Source: Azoarcus sp. DN11 (GTDB lineage Bacteria; Pseudomonadota; Gammaproteobacteria; Burkholderiales; Rhodocyclaceae). Taken from it: a stretch of 64,000 bases of DNA. The DNA lies in the NCBI RefSeq assembly GCF_003628555.1, contig NZ_CP021731.1, positions 186,001-250,000 on the forward strand. Reading direction: 5' to 3'. Shown piece by piece: positions 26,923 through 35,786 of the stretch. How positions within the stretch are numbered: position 1 is the stretch's first letter; every line of letters starts with the position of its first letter. Under the pieces are notes generated by a model. It was not told the origin of the DNA, did not search any database, and saw nothing but the letters and a program-made list of their open reading frames with translations. The position numbers and the translations under genes were made by a program.

Positions 26923-27272
26923 AGGTTCTCAGTGGTTCCCGAATCTGGTGCGAAGAACTCGCGGTAACCGATTCTACTTCCGCGTCCGCTGCCGGTTCGG
27001 GTGGGGAAACAAAGAGATACCCAAACGTCGTTCGGAAATGTAACCGGGGACGAAATCGAGGTCGGGAAAGGCCGCGGCCGCCGCACCGGCGGCGATCGTC
27101 TGCCGGACGGGCAGGGGCGCCGTCGTTGCGAAGGGGGTTGCGGCCGCGGTGGAAGCGGTCACCGGACGCCGTGCGGCGAGCAGGCGCCCGAAAGCGCGCG
27201 GGTGAGCGTATCCATGCGGCGTTTGAGACGATCCGGCGCGCTTCGTTCCCGCCCGGGAGAGGCGTTTGCCGC
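26923..27272. other. 350-base stretch without a convincing gene
   Basis: Between two leftward genes. The best candidate is a 62-residue minus-strand frame (26974-27162, ending in SLFPHPNRQRTRK), but it has no ribosome site or recognisable domain, so it is not called. A promoter for the glycine-zipper gene should lie near 26930-27000, but no clear boxes are seen. Confidence 0.3.
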
Positions 27273-28226
27273 TTATTCGGGGCGGAAGGCGTAGAAGAGG
27301 TTGGGTTCGCTGACGACGTAGAGGCTGCCGCGCCCGTCGAGCGCGATCCCGGCCGCCTGCGGGACGCTCTCCGCGAGGCCGGCGAAGCCCGCGCCAAGCC
27401 CCTGGTAGCCGATCTGGCGGCCGTCGTCCGCGTCGATCTCCAGCGCGAGCCGGGAGGCGGCGCTGAGCAGCAGCAGGTGGCCGGTGCGCGGGTCGAATTG
27501 CACCGAGGAAAGGTCGCGGGCGAGGAGCTTGCCGCGCAGCCAGGCCTCGCGGTCGATGATCCGGGCGTCGCCCTGCCCGGCGAGGCTCGCCTGCAGGTCG
27601 CGGATCTCGTGGAGCTTGCGTGGCGCGTGTTCCGTGACGAAGAGGCGGTCGCCGGCCTCGTCGTAGGCGATGCCTGCGATGCCGGCGCCGATGCCGTCAC
27701 CCGGCGCGAGCGTCAGCGTCGGCAGGTTGTCGCGCGACAGGACTGCGTCGGGGCCGGCCGGGACGGGCGCGACGACGAGCGACTGGTGCGCTTCGACCAG
27801 CAGCAGACGGCCGTCGCCCAGCACGGTGACGCCGGCGACGTCGTGGAAGCCGGCGAGCGGATGGCGCGCCAGCACTTCGCCGCGGGCGTCGAGTGCGAGG
27901 AGCTGCGGCGGTTCATTGCCGACCGCCCACAGGTGGCCGCGCTGCGCGTCCCACGCGAGGCCGGAGAGCTTGCGCGTGACGCCCGCGACGGGGCGGGCCT
28001 CGACGCTCACGCGGTAGTCGGTCAATGCGCTGACCGTGCCTTGCGGGCGGGCCGGCTTCAGCGCGGCGATCGTCGCGGCGAAGGCGCGGTCGGGCAGCCC
28101 GGGGTCGGCCTGCAGCGCGAGGCCCAGCGCCAGCGCCGCGACGATGCCGCCCCACCAGGCATTCGGTCGGGGGAACGCGAGAGGTTTCGCGAGGCGTTTC
28201 GAGAGGGGATTCGACAGGGTGGTCAT
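27273..28226 (-). CDS. SdiA-regulated / YjiK-type beta-propeller protein
   Basis: Predicted 317 residues from 28226 (MTTLSNPLSKR), with AAGGC ahead; the longer frame to 28367 is rejected as unneeded. An N-terminal membrane anchor is present (WWGGIVAALALGLALQADPG), then a propeller with KLSGLAWDAQRGHLWAVGNEPPQLLALD, DVAGVTVLGDGRLLLVEAHQSL and GIAGIAYDEAGDRLFVTEHAP blades, the YjiK/SdiA-regulated pattern (LSGLawd..t..ly...). Its biochemical role is not known. The end of the protein (YVVSEPNLFYAFRPE) is complete. Confidence 0.8.
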   Translation of the reverse strand: MTTLSNPLSKRLAKPLAFPRPNAWWGGIVAALALGLALQADPGLPDRAFAATIAALKPARPQGTVSALTDYRVSVEARPVAGVTRKLSGLAWDAQRGHLWAVGNEPPQLLALDARGEVLARHPLAGFHDVAGVTVLGDGRLLLVEAHQSLVVAPVPAGPDAVLSRDNLPTLTLAPGDGIGAGIAGIAYDEAGDRLFVTEHAPRKLHEIRDLQASLAGQGDARIIDREAWLRGKLLARDLSSVQFDPRTGHLLLLSAASRLALEIDADDGRQIGYQGLGAGFAGLAESVPQAAGIALDGRGSLYVVSEPNLFYAFRPE

Positions 28227-28446
28227 GGCGCTGCCTTGTGTGTTCGTGCATGCAGCGTCCAGTCTCGCAGGCCAATGTTTCAGGCGCTTGTCGACCGGTG
28301 CGGGTCGCGTGCTACTGTAGCCGGCTGCGCGGCGGAAGTGGCTTCCACGGACATCGCTATGCGACATGGATTGTCGCGAGCGGGCGTTAGAGTGCGTACC
28401 GTGGCCGCGGCGGCGGCGGAAGAGTGTGCGGGAGACGGGAACAGGT

Positions 28447-31400
28447 ATGGGGCGCGAGGACGATCTGGCGGGCGAACCGGGCGGCGGGCTGATGGTGATT
28501 CACGGCAATCACCCGGAGGCGCTGCGCGACGTGCTGGTCGCGTGGATGAAGCGCCATCCGCTGGCGCCGCTGGAGAACGAGCTGATCCTCGTGCAGAGCA
28601 ATGGCATCGCGCAGTGGCTGAAGATGGCGCTGGCGGCCGACGAGGCGGCGGGCGGCTGCGGCATCGCGGCGGCGCTGGATGCCTTCCTGCCGTCGCGTTT
28701 CGTGTGGCAGGCCTATCGCGCGGTGCTGGGCATGGAGGCCGTGCCCGAGGTGTCGCCCTTCGACAAGCCGCGGCTGGTGTGGCGGCTGATGCGCCTGCTG
28801 CCGGCATTGCTGGTGCGCGCGGAGTTCGCGCCGCTCGCGCGCTTCCTCGCCGACGACGCGGACCTGCGCAAGCGCCACCAGCTCGCTGAGCGCCTCGCCG
28901 ACCTTTTCGACCAGTACCAGATGTATCGCGCCGACTGGCTCGCGGCGTGGGCCGAGGGCGACGATGTCGTGCTGACCGCGCGTGGCGGACGTGAGCCCTT
29001 GCCGGCCGCGCAGCGCTGGCAGCCGGCGCTGTGGCGGGCGCTGCTCGAAGACGTCGGGGCGGCCGCAGCGGGCAGCGGCCGGGCGGCCGTGCATACGCGC
29101 TTCCTCGCCGCCGTCGCGCGGCTGCAGGGCGCGGCGCGCCCGCCTGCGCTGCCGCGCCGCGTGATGGTCTTCGGCATCTCCTCGCTGCCGGCGCAGACGC
29201 TCGAAGTGCTCGCCGCGATCGCGCAGTGGAGCCAGGTGCTGCTGTGCGTGCATAACCCCTGCGAGCACTACTGGGCCGACATCATCGCGGACAAGGACCT
29301 GCTGCGCGCGGGGCGCTCGCGGCAGTCGCGCCGCGCCGGCATGCCGGAAGTACTGGCCGAAGAGGCGCTGCACCTGCATGCCCACCCGCTGCTCGCGGCG
29401 TGGGGCAAGCAGGGGCGCGACTTCATCGGGCTCCTCGACGAGCACGACGCGGGCGAGGCGCGCGCCCGCTATGCGTCGCAGTTCGCGGAACTCTCCCAGC
29501 GCATCGACCTCTTCGAATCGCACGGCGAGGACTCGCTGTTGCACCAGCTGCAGGACGACATCCGCGACCTGCGCCCGCTCGCCGAGACGCGCGCCCGCTG
29601 GCCGGCGGTCGATCCGGCGTCGGACCCTTCGATCCGCTTCCACGTCGCGCACGGCCCGCAGCGCGAAGTCGAGATCCTGCACGACCAGCTGCTCGCGGCC
29701 TTCAACGCCGACGCCAGCCTGCGCCCGCGCGACGTGATCGTGATGGTCCCCGACATCGACGCCTACGCGCCGCACATCCAGGCAGTGTTCGGCCTGATGG
29801 ACGCCGACGATCCGCGCTTCATCCCCTTCACGGTCGCCGACCAGGGCCTGCGCCACCACGATCCGCTGCTCAACGCGGTCGAAAAGCTCCTCGGCCTGCC
29901 GCAGTCGCGGGTGGCCGTGTCCGACGTGCTCGACCTCCTCGAAGTCCCGGCCTTGCGCGCGCGCTTCGGCATCGACGAGGACGACGTGCCGCTGCTGCAC
30001 CGCTGGGTGCGCGGCGCCAACATCCGCTGGGGCCTGCACGCCGAGCAGCGCGCGAGCCTCGGCCTGCCCGACGGCGCCGAGCAGAATTCCTGGCTCTTCG
30101 GCCTGCGGCGCATGCTGCTGGGTTACGCGGTCGGCGGCGCGAGCGACACGGATGGGGCCTGGCAGGGCATCGAGCCGTACGACGAGATCGGCGGCCTCGA
30201 CGCGGGGCTCGTCGGTCCGCTCGCGGCGCTGCTGGAGCGGCTCGACGCGAGCTGGCGGATGCTGCGCGATCCGGCGACGGTCGACGACTGGTGCGCGCGC
30301 CTGCGCGGCCTGCTCGCCGACTTCTTCGATCCCGCCGACGGCAGCGGCGCCTTCACGCTGCAACGCCTCGAGGCGGCGCTGCAGGCGTGGCAGGAAGCCT
30401 GTGCCGCGGCCGATCTCACGGAAGCGCTCCCCTTGTCCGTGGTGCGCGAACACTGGCTCGCGCAGATGGACGAATCGGGCCTGTCGCAGCGTTTCTTCGC
30501 CGGCGCCGTGACTTTCGCGACGCTGATGCCGATGCGCGCGATCCCCTTCCGCCACGTATGCCTGCTCGGCATGAACGACGGCGACTACCCGCGCACGCGC
30601 ATGCCGATGGACTTCGACCTGATGGGGCGCGACTACCGCCCCGGCGACCGTTCGCGGCGCGAGGACGACCGTTATCTCTTCCTCGAAGCGCTGCTCTCGG
30701 CACGCGAACGCCTGCACGTGAGCTGGGTCGGGCGCAGCATCCACGACAACACCGAGCGCCCGCCGTCGGTGCTGGTCGGGCAGCTGCGCGACCATCTCGC
30801 GGCCGGCTGGCGGCTCGCGGGGGAGGACGGCGACGATGCCGGCGACCGCCTCCTCGCCGCGCTCACCGTCGAGCACCGCCTGCAGCCCTTCAGCGCCGAC
30901 TACTTCCCCGCCGCCGGCAGCGCCACGCCGCTCTTCACCTATGCGCGCGAATGGCGCGAGGGCCATGCCGCCCCCGCCGAGGCTGCTGTAGCGGGCGCGT
31001 TGCCCCCGCTCGAAGAGACCGAGCCGCTGACCCTGCGCGAGCTCGCCGATTTCCTCAAGGAGCCCGCGAAGGTCTTCCTGCGCCGGCGCCTCGGGGTGTA
31101 TTTCGAGCTGCCCGATCCGTCGAGCGAGGACCACGAACCCTTCGCGCTCGACGCGCTGGAGAACTGGCAGCTGCAGGACGAACTCATCGCCGCCCAGCTC
31201 GACGCGCTGCGCCATGACGCGCTGCGCCATGACGCGCCGCGCGAGGAGGCGCTGGCGCGGACGCTCGCGCGCATCGAGCGACGCGGCGAACTCGCGCCCG
31301 GGCACTTCGCGGCGCTGATGCAGGCGCAGCTTGCCGAGCCGATGGAAAACCTCTTCGAGCGCTACACCAAGGCGCTGGACGAATGGCCGGAGGCGGTCGA

Positions 31401-32031
31401 GCCGGACGAGGAAATCATGTTCGAACACGAGGTCGGTGGCGCGCGCCTCGCCGTCGCGGATCGCCTCGGCAGCCTGCGCCGCAGCGCGGACGGTAGGCGT
31501 GGCCGCATCGTGCTGGAACGCAGCGGCGTGGTGACGAAGCAGAGGAAGTACCGCCGCGACAAGCTGCTGCGCCACTGGATCGCACACGTCGCGGGCCACC
31601 TCGCGGGCGTACCGCTGACGAGCCACGTCGTCGGCAAGGTCGGCGACGCACCCATGGATGCGCTCGACGTCGAGGCCGCGTGCGGCTGGTTCCACGACCT
31701 GCTCCAGGCCTGGCATGAAGGCCTCGTGCGCCCGCTGCCGCTCGCCGCGCAGACCGCCTTCGCGTGGATCGAAGCGGGCGGGCGCAGCGATACGCCGAAG
31801 GACAGCGACGCCGGCCGCGCCGCGCGCCTCGCCTACGAGGGTGACGGCTTCTGGCGCCGCGGCGAGATCGAGGACAGCCCCTATCTCGCGCGCGCATGGC
31901 CCGATTTCGATGCGCTGTGGGCGGACGGCGAGTTCGCGCGCCGCGCCGACACACTGCTGCGGCCGGTCTATCTGGGGATCGGCACGGCCAAGGACCACAA
32001 GCTGGGCCTCGCGCAGGGAGCCGAGGCATGA
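28447..32031 (+). CDS. recC: exodeoxyribonuclease V subunit gamma RecC
   Basis: Predicted 1194 residues. RecC holds the Chi-recognition channel of the RecBCD helicase-nuclease that processes double-strand ends for recombination. The ATG at 28447 has GGGAGA some 15 bases upstream; ATG 28492 (MVIHGNHPEALRD) is where family similarity begins and could be the true start. Recognisable segments: ENELILVQSNGIAQWLKMALA, VFGISSLPAQTLEVLAAIAQW, FRHVCLLGMNDGDYPRTRMPMDFDLM and LSARERLHVSWVGRSIHDN, all RecC hallmarks. It is the first of three overlapping genes; recB starts at its stop. Confidence 0.93.
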   Translation: MGREDDLAGEPGGGLMVIHGNHPEALRDVLVAWMKRHPLAPLENELILVQSNGIAQWLKMALAADEAAGGCGIAAALDAFLPSRFVWQAYRAVLGMEAVPEVSPFDKPRLVWRLMRLLPALLVRAEFAPLARFLADDADLRKRHQLAERLADLFDQYQMYRADWLAAWAEGDDVVLTARGGREPLPAAQRWQPALWRALLEDVGAAAAGSGRAAVHTRFLAAVARLQGAARPPALPRRVMVFGISSLPAQTLEVLAAIAQWSQVLLCVHNPCEHYWADIIADKDLLRAGRSRQSRRAGMPEVLAEEALHLHAHPLLAAWGKQGRDFIGLLDEHDAGEARARYASQFAELSQRIDLFESHGEDSLLHQLQDDIRDLRPLAETRARWPAVDPASDPSIRFHVAHGPQREVEILHDQLLAAFNADASLRPRDVIVMVPDIDAYAPHIQAVFGLMDADDPRFIPFTVADQGLRHHDPLLNAVEKLLGLPQSRVAVSDVLDLLEVPALRARFGIDEDDVPLLHRWVRGANIRWGLHAEQRASLGLPDGAEQNSWLFGLRRMLLGYAVGGASDTDGAWQGIEPYDEIGGLDAGLVGPLAALLERLDASWRMLRDPATVDDWCARLRGLLADFFDPADGSGAFTLQRLEAALQAWQEACAAADLTEALPLSVVREHWLAQMDESGLSQRFFAGAVTFATLMPMRAIPFRHVCLLGMNDGDYPRTRMPMDFDLMGRDYRPGDRSRREDDRYLFLEALLSARERLHVSWVGRSIHDNTERPPSVLVGQLRDHLAAGWRLAGEDGDDAGDRLLAALTVEHRLQPFSADYFPAAGSATPLFTYAREWREGHAAPAEAAVAGALPPLEETEPLTLRELADFLKEPAKVFLRRRLGVYFELPDPSSEDHEPFALDALENWQLQDELIAAQLDALRHDALRHDAPREEALARTLARIERRGELAPGHFAALMQAQLAEPMENLFERYTKALDEWPEAVEPDEEIMFEHEVGGARLAVADRLGSLRRSADGRRGRIVLERSGVVTKQRKYRRDKLLRHWIAHVAGHLAGVPLTSHVVGKVGDAPMDALDVEAACGWFHDLLQAWHEGLVRPLPLAAQTAFAWIEAGGRSDTPKDSDAGRAARLAYEGDGFWRRGEIEDSPYLARAWPDFDALWADGEFARRADTLLRPVYLGIGTAKDHKLGLAQGAEA

Positions 32032-35000
32032 CCGCCGCCATGACGACTGCCCACCCGAGCCCCGCCCGCAAGCTCGACCCGCTCGCCTTCCCGCTGCACG
32101 GCAGCCGGCTCATCGAGGCGAGCGCCGGCACCGGCAAGACCTTCACGATCGCCGCACTGTACGTGCGCCTCGTGCTCGGCCACGGCGGCGACGCGGCCTT
32201 CGCACGCCCGCTCACGCCGCCCGAGATCCTCGTCGTGACCTTTACCGACGCTGCGACCAAGGAGCTGCGCGACCGCATCCGCGCGCGCCTCGCCGAGGCC
32301 GCGACGTGCTTCCGCGCCGATCCGGCGGCGGTCGGCACGCTGGCACGCGGCCAGGACTTCCTGCACGACCTGCGTGCCGACTACCCGCCCGCCGCGTGGC
32401 CCGGCTGCGCGCGCAAGCTGCAGCTCGCCGCGGAATGGATGGACGAGGCGGCGGTGTCGACGATCCACGGCTGGTGCAGGCGTATGCTCAACGAGCACGC
32501 TTTCGACAGCGACAGCCTGTTCACGCAGCAGCTCGAAACCGACCAGGGCGAACTGCTCGCCGAGGTCGTGCGCGACTTCTGGCGCAGCTTCTTCGTGCCG
32601 CTGGACGAACGCGCGGTGGCGCAGATCGCCGGCTGGTGGGCGACCCCGGACGCGCTGCTGGCGCAGCTCGGCAAGCTCGTCGAACACGCCGAGGCGCTGG
32701 AGGATGCGCCCGTGCCGGCCGCGGCGATCGCCACCGCGCGCGACGAAAAGGCCCGCGCGCTCGCGGCACTCAAGGCCCCGTGGGCGGAATGGATCGAGGC
32801 GCTGCAGGAATTGTTCGACGGCGCGGTCGCGGCGAAGAAGATCAACGGCCACAAGCTCAAGAAGGCGCATTACGACAACTGGCTCGACCTCCTGCGCGCC
32901 TGGATCGTCGATGCGGACCAGGTCACGCCCGCGCTCTCCGATTCGGCGTGGAAGCGGCTGACGCCCGAGGGCTTCGCCGAAGCCTGGAAGGACGGCGAGG
33001 CGCCCCGGCATCCCGCGCTCGAAGCGCTGTCGTCCCTGCGGGGCGAACTGGCGCAGCTCCCCGACGCCCGCGCCGAGCTGCTGCGCTTCGCCGCGCGCTG
33101 GGTTGCCCGGCGCTTCGCCGCCGAGCAGCAGCGCCGCGCGCAGATGGGCTTCAACGATCTCCTCACGCGCCTTGCCGCCGCCCTGCAGCAGCGCAACGGC
33201 GCACGGCTGGCCGAAGTGATCCGCGCGCAGTTCCCGGTCGCGCTGATCGACGAATTCCAGGACACCGACCCGGTCCAGTACGACATCTTCGACCGCGTCT
33301 ATCGCATCGATACGAACGCCCCCGACACCGGCGTCGTGCTGATCGGCGATCCCAAGCAGGCGATCTACGCCTTCCGCGGCGCCGACATCTTCACTTACCT
33401 GCGCGCGCGCCGCGACGCCGGCGGGCGGCTCTTCACGCTGGGGACCAACTACCGCTCCACCGACGGCATGGTCGCCGCGGTGAACCGCTGCTTCGCGCAG
33501 GCCGAGGCGCGCGCGGACGGCCAAGGCGCCTTCCTGTTCCGCGCGCAGGACGACAACCCCGTGCCCTTCCAGCCGGTCGTCGCCCACGGCCGGCGCGAGC
33601 GCCTTGTCGTCGATGACGCGCCCGTCGTCGCGCTGACCTGCTGGACGCTGGAGGCCGGCGAAAACGGCCATGCGCTCACGGCGGGCCCCTACCGCGCGCG
33701 CATGGCCGCCGCTTGTGCGGCCGCGATCGTGCGCCTGTTGAACCTCGGCCAGCAGGGTCGGGCAGGCTTCGCGCGCGAGGGCGAGCCGCTTGCTGCGCTG
33801 CGCCCGGCCGACATCGCGATCCTCGTGAACAGCCGCACCGAGGCCGACGCCGTGCGCGCCGCGCTGGCCGCGGGCGGCGTGCGCAGCGTGTATCTCTCCG
33901 ACCAGGAATCCGTGTTCGCGAGCCCGCAGGCGGCCGAATTGCAGCGGTGGCTCGCCGCCTGCGCCGAGCCGGACGACGAGCGCCTGCTGCGCGCCGCGCT
34001 CGCCACGCCCTGCCTCGGACTCGACTGGGCCGCACTCGACCGCCTGCGCCGCGACGAGCTCGAGTGGGAAGCGCGCGTACTGCAGTTCCGCGACTATCGC
34101 CAGCTGTGGCGCCGGCAGGGCGTGTTGCCGATGCTGCGGCGCCTCTTGGGCGACTTCGGCGTGCCGCGGCGGCTCCTCGGTGCGGGAGAGGGCGCACCGC
34201 CCGACGGCGAACGCGCGCTCACCGACCTGCTGCATCTCGCCGAACTGCTGCAGCACGCGAGCGTCGCGCTCGAAGGCGAACACGCGCTGATCCGCCATCT
34301 GGCCGAACAGCGCGCGGACGCCGCGAACGGCGACGACGCGCGCAAGCTGCGCCTCGAAAGCGACGCCGATCTCGTGCAGGTCGTCACCGTGCACAAGTCC
34401 AAGGGCCTCGAGTACCCGCTCGTGTTCCTGCCTTTCGCGTGCACCTGCCGCGTCGTCGATCCGGCCGACCTGCCGCTCAAGCTGCACGACGACGCGGGCC
34501 GCCTCAGGCTGGTGCTGGAAGCGGAGGGGGACGACCTCCCGCGCGCCGACCGGGAACGCCTCGGCGAGGACCTGCGCAAGCTCTACGTCGCGCTGACGCG
34601 CGCGCGCCACGCGACCTGGATCGGCGTCGCACCGGTCGACAAGCTCGACCGCAGCGCGCTCGGCCATCTCCTCGCGGGCGGCGCGGCGATCGCGGCGGAT
34701 GAACTGCCCGCGGCCCTCGCCGCCTTGCGCGGCGACTGCGAACACATCGCGATCGCGGCCGCGCCCGAACCGACCCGCGAGCGCTTCACGCCGCGCACCG
34801 CCCAGACCGCCATCGGCGCCGCGCGCGAGCCGCGCCGCCCGGTGCGCGAAGCCTGGTGGATCGCGAGCTATTCGGCGCTGCGCACCGCGGAGGCGGGCAG
34901 CGCGCAAGCCCTTGCCGGCGAAGCCTCCGCGGCCGCCGCGGAAAGCCTGCCGCCCGCTGCCGACACGCCCGCCGAGGATACCTTTTCCGAGATCCTCGAC

Positions 35001-35786
35001 GAAACGCCCGGCGTCCCCGCCGCCCCCGCGGGCGACTCGCGCCTGCACCGTTTCGCGCGCGGCGCCGGCCCCGGCACCTTCCTCCACGAACTCCTCGAAT
35101 GGGCGGCCCGCGAAGGCTTCGGTCGCGTGCTCGCGGCGCCCGAACGCGCCCGCGACATGATCGCGCGCCGCTGCGCCGTGCGCGGCTGGAGCCACTGGAC
35201 CGACACGCTCGCGGGCTGGCTGATCGACTTCGTCGCGACGCCGCTGCCGCTGCCCGACGGCGCCACGCCCCGCTTCGCCGACCTCGCGGGCGCCCGCCCG
35301 GAGATGGAATTCTGGTTCGAGGCGCACCACGCCGACCTCGCCCGCCTCGACGCCCTCGTGCACCGGCACACGCTCGCCGCCGCGCCGCGGCCCGCGCTCG
35401 CCCCGGGCCAGCTCAACGGCATGCTCAAGGGCTTCATCGACCTCGTCTTCGAACACCGGGGGCGCTACTACGTGGCCGACTACAAATCCAACTGGCTGGG
35501 GCCCGACGACGCGGCCTACACCGCGGAGGCGATGCGCGACGCGGTGCTCGCGAAGCGCTACGAGCTGCAATACGTGCTCTACCTCTTTGCGCTGCACCGC
35601 CTGCTCAAGTCGCGCCTGCCCGACTACGACTACGACCGCCATGTCGGCGGCGCCGTGTACCTCTTCCTGCGCGGCAGCCACGCGCCGACGCGGGGCCTGC
35701 ACTGCGAACGCCCGCCGCGCGCGCTGATCGAGGCGCTCGACGCCGAATTCGGCATGGCCGTCACGGCCGGGGAGGGCGTGCGATGA
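32028..35786 (+). CDS. recB: exodeoxyribonuclease V subunit beta RecB
   Basis: Predicted 1252 residues. It is a 3'-5' SF1 helicase plus nuclease. The ATG at 32028 overlaps the recC stop, with GGGAG 7 bases ahead. Walker A is EASAGTGKTFT near residue 31, the helicase motif VTFTDAATKELRDRIR follows, and Walker B is VALIDEFQDTDPVQYDIF. VTVHKSKGLEYPLVFLP is motif V-like. The C-terminal nuclease carries FIDLVFEHRGRYYVADYKSN with the DYK catalytic residues. It works with RecC and RecD in the cytoplasm. Its stop overlaps recD. Confidence 0.95.
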   Translation: MTAAMTTAHPSPARKLDPLAFPLHGSRLIEASAGTGKTFTIAALYVRLVLGHGGDAAFARPLTPPEILVVTFTDAATKELRDRIRARLAEAATCFRADPAAVGTLARGQDFLHDLRADYPPAAWPGCARKLQLAAEWMDEAAVSTIHGWCRRMLNEHAFDSDSLFTQQLETDQGELLAEVVRDFWRSFFVPLDERAVAQIAGWWATPDALLAQLGKLVEHAEALEDAPVPAAAIATARDEKARALAALKAPWAEWIEALQELFDGAVAAKKINGHKLKKAHYDNWLDLLRAWIVDADQVTPALSDSAWKRLTPEGFAEAWKDGEAPRHPALEALSSLRGELAQLPDARAELLRFAARWVARRFAAEQQRRAQMGFNDLLTRLAAALQQRNGARLAEVIRAQFPVALIDEFQDTDPVQYDIFDRVYRIDTNAPDTGVVLIGDPKQAIYAFRGADIFTYLRARRDAGGRLFTLGTNYRSTDGMVAAVNRCFAQAEARADGQGAFLFRAQDDNPVPFQPVVAHGRRERLVVDDAPVVALTCWTLEAGENGHALTAGPYRARMAAACAAAIVRLLNLGQQGRAGFAREGEPLAALRPADIAILVNSRTEADAVRAALAAGGVRSVYLSDQESVFASPQAAELQRWLAACAEPDDERLLRAALATPCLGLDWAALDRLRRDELEWEARVLQFRDYRQLWRRQGVLPMLRRLLGDFGVPRRLLGAGEGAPPDGERALTDLLHLAELLQHASVALEGEHALIRHLAEQRADAANGDDARKLRLESDADLVQVVTVHKSKGLEYPLVFLPFACTCRVVDPADLPLKLHDDAGRLRLVLEAEGDDLPRADRERLGEDLRKLYVALTRARHATWIGVAPVDKLDRSALGHLLAGGAAIAADELPAALAALRGDCEHIAIAAAPEPTRERFTPRTAQTAIGAAREPRRPVREAWWIASYSALRTAEAGSAQALAGEASAAAAESLPPAADTPAEDTFSEILDETPGVPAAPAGDSRLHRFARGAGPGTFLHELLEWAAREGFGRVLAAPERARDMIARRCAVRGWSHWTDTLAGWLIDFVATPLPLPDGATPRFADLAGARPEMEFWFEAHHADLARLDALVHRHTLAAAPRPALAPGQLNGMLKGFIDLVFEHRGRYYVADYKSNWLGPDDAAYTAEAMRDAVLAKRYELQYVLYLFALHRLLKSRLPDYDYDRHVGGAVYLFLRGSHAPTRGLHCERPPRALIEALDAEFGMAVTAGEGVR

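Noticed and set aside
26974..27162. 62-residue minus-strand ORF with an AAAFPDLDFVPG segment
   Set aside because: Faint likeness to a DUF457-type motif but far too short, with no ribosome site; a remnant at most.
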